Part shown: piece after piece, positions 6,689 through 6,748 of the stretch | Position numbering within the stretch: position 1 is the first letter of the stretch | Layout: each line of letters begins with the position of its first letter | The notes under the pieces: model-generated | What the model was told of the DNA's origin: nothing | What the model saw: the letters and a program-made list of their open reading frames with translations, nothing else | Databases searched by the model: none | Position numbers and translations under genes: made by a program | NCBI GenBank assembly: GCA_013329865.1 | Contig: DUJJ01000037.1 | Coordinates: forward strand, 468 to 7,215 | Direction of reading: 5' to 3' | DNA from: Candidatus Poseidoniaceae archaeon | GTDB taxonomy: Archaea; Thermoplasmatota; Poseidoniia; Poseidoniales; Poseidoniaceae | Length of the DNA: 6,748 nucleotides

Positions 6689-6748
6689 AGGGGCACAGTG
6701 ACTTCCTTTCCCGTGGACTCTCGTACCACAGTATTGGGATAGACGCAG
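6689..6748 (-). rRNA. rrf: 5S ribosomal RNA, 3' half (partial, runs off the window)
   Basis: The minus strand from 6748 begins CTGCGT, followed by AATACTG, GAGAGT and CCACGGGAA, in the order of the 3' half of archaeal 5S rRNA; the Thermoplasma 5S as I recall it has CUGCGU, GUACUG, GCGAGGGUACGGGAA at the same spacing. Secondary structure agrees: GTGG (6729-6726) pairs with CCAC (6716-6713) around the ACGAGAG loop. An outer helix pairs CT(A)TCC (6742-6737, one bulged A) with GGAAG (6706-6702). The final CACTGTGCCCC would be the 3' strand of helix I. About 25 nt from GGGAA to the end puts the 3' end near 6688-6691. The 5' half and its promoter lie beyond the right edge. Identified by motif and fold, not by alignment. 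Confidence 0.82.

Noticed and set aside
1..6748. Search for mobile elements, CRISPR repeats, toxin-antitoxin or defence genes
   Set aside because: No transposase motifs, terminal inverted repeats, regularly spaced repeats or defence domains were seen. Nearly all bases belong to the four protein genes, the 5S gene and the short regulatory gaps.

Overview
The window reads as a piece of an archaeal chromosome, most likely an uncultivated marine member of Thermoplasmatota (Marine Group II / Poseidoniales-like). The call rests on an archaeal translation factor aIF6, the 3' half of a 5S rRNA whose loops resemble my recollection of the Thermoplasma 5S, and a giant Asp/Asn-rich surface protein with one C-terminal membrane anchor and an acidic cytoplasmic tail. 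The lineage is an inference from these features; no database comparison was made.

Layout. The left two thirds (1-4238, plus strand) is one very large surface-protein gene. Its beginning lies outside the window, because the frame is open to base 3 and encodes more of the same calcium-binding-type repeat. After 38 bases comes a 227-codon gene of unknown function (4277-4960, plus). Its stop codon directly abuts the stop codon of a convergent gene, purC (SAICAR synthetase, 4961-5899, minus), with no intergenic base. Upstream of purC on the minus strand is the gene for aIF6 (5912-6574), separated by 12 bases and probably co-transcribed with purC. Upstream again are an AT-rich promoter-like stretch, a GC-rich hairpin followed by eight T's (a terminator on the minus strand), and the 3' half of a 5S rRNA gene that runs off the right edge.

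How the parts fit together. The minus-strand block is a housekeeping neighbourhood: 5S rRNA (50S subunit), aIF6 (a 50S-binding anti-association/assembly factor) and purC (purine nucleotide synthesis). The plus-strand block is an envelope module of a secreted beta-sandwich and FG-GAP protein, followed by a small soluble helical protein that may or may not be its partner. No mobile element, CRISPR array, tRNA or defence gene was found. The least understood items are the unknown 227-aa protein, the cytoplasmic tail of the giant protein, and the 5S-aIF6-purC arrangement.
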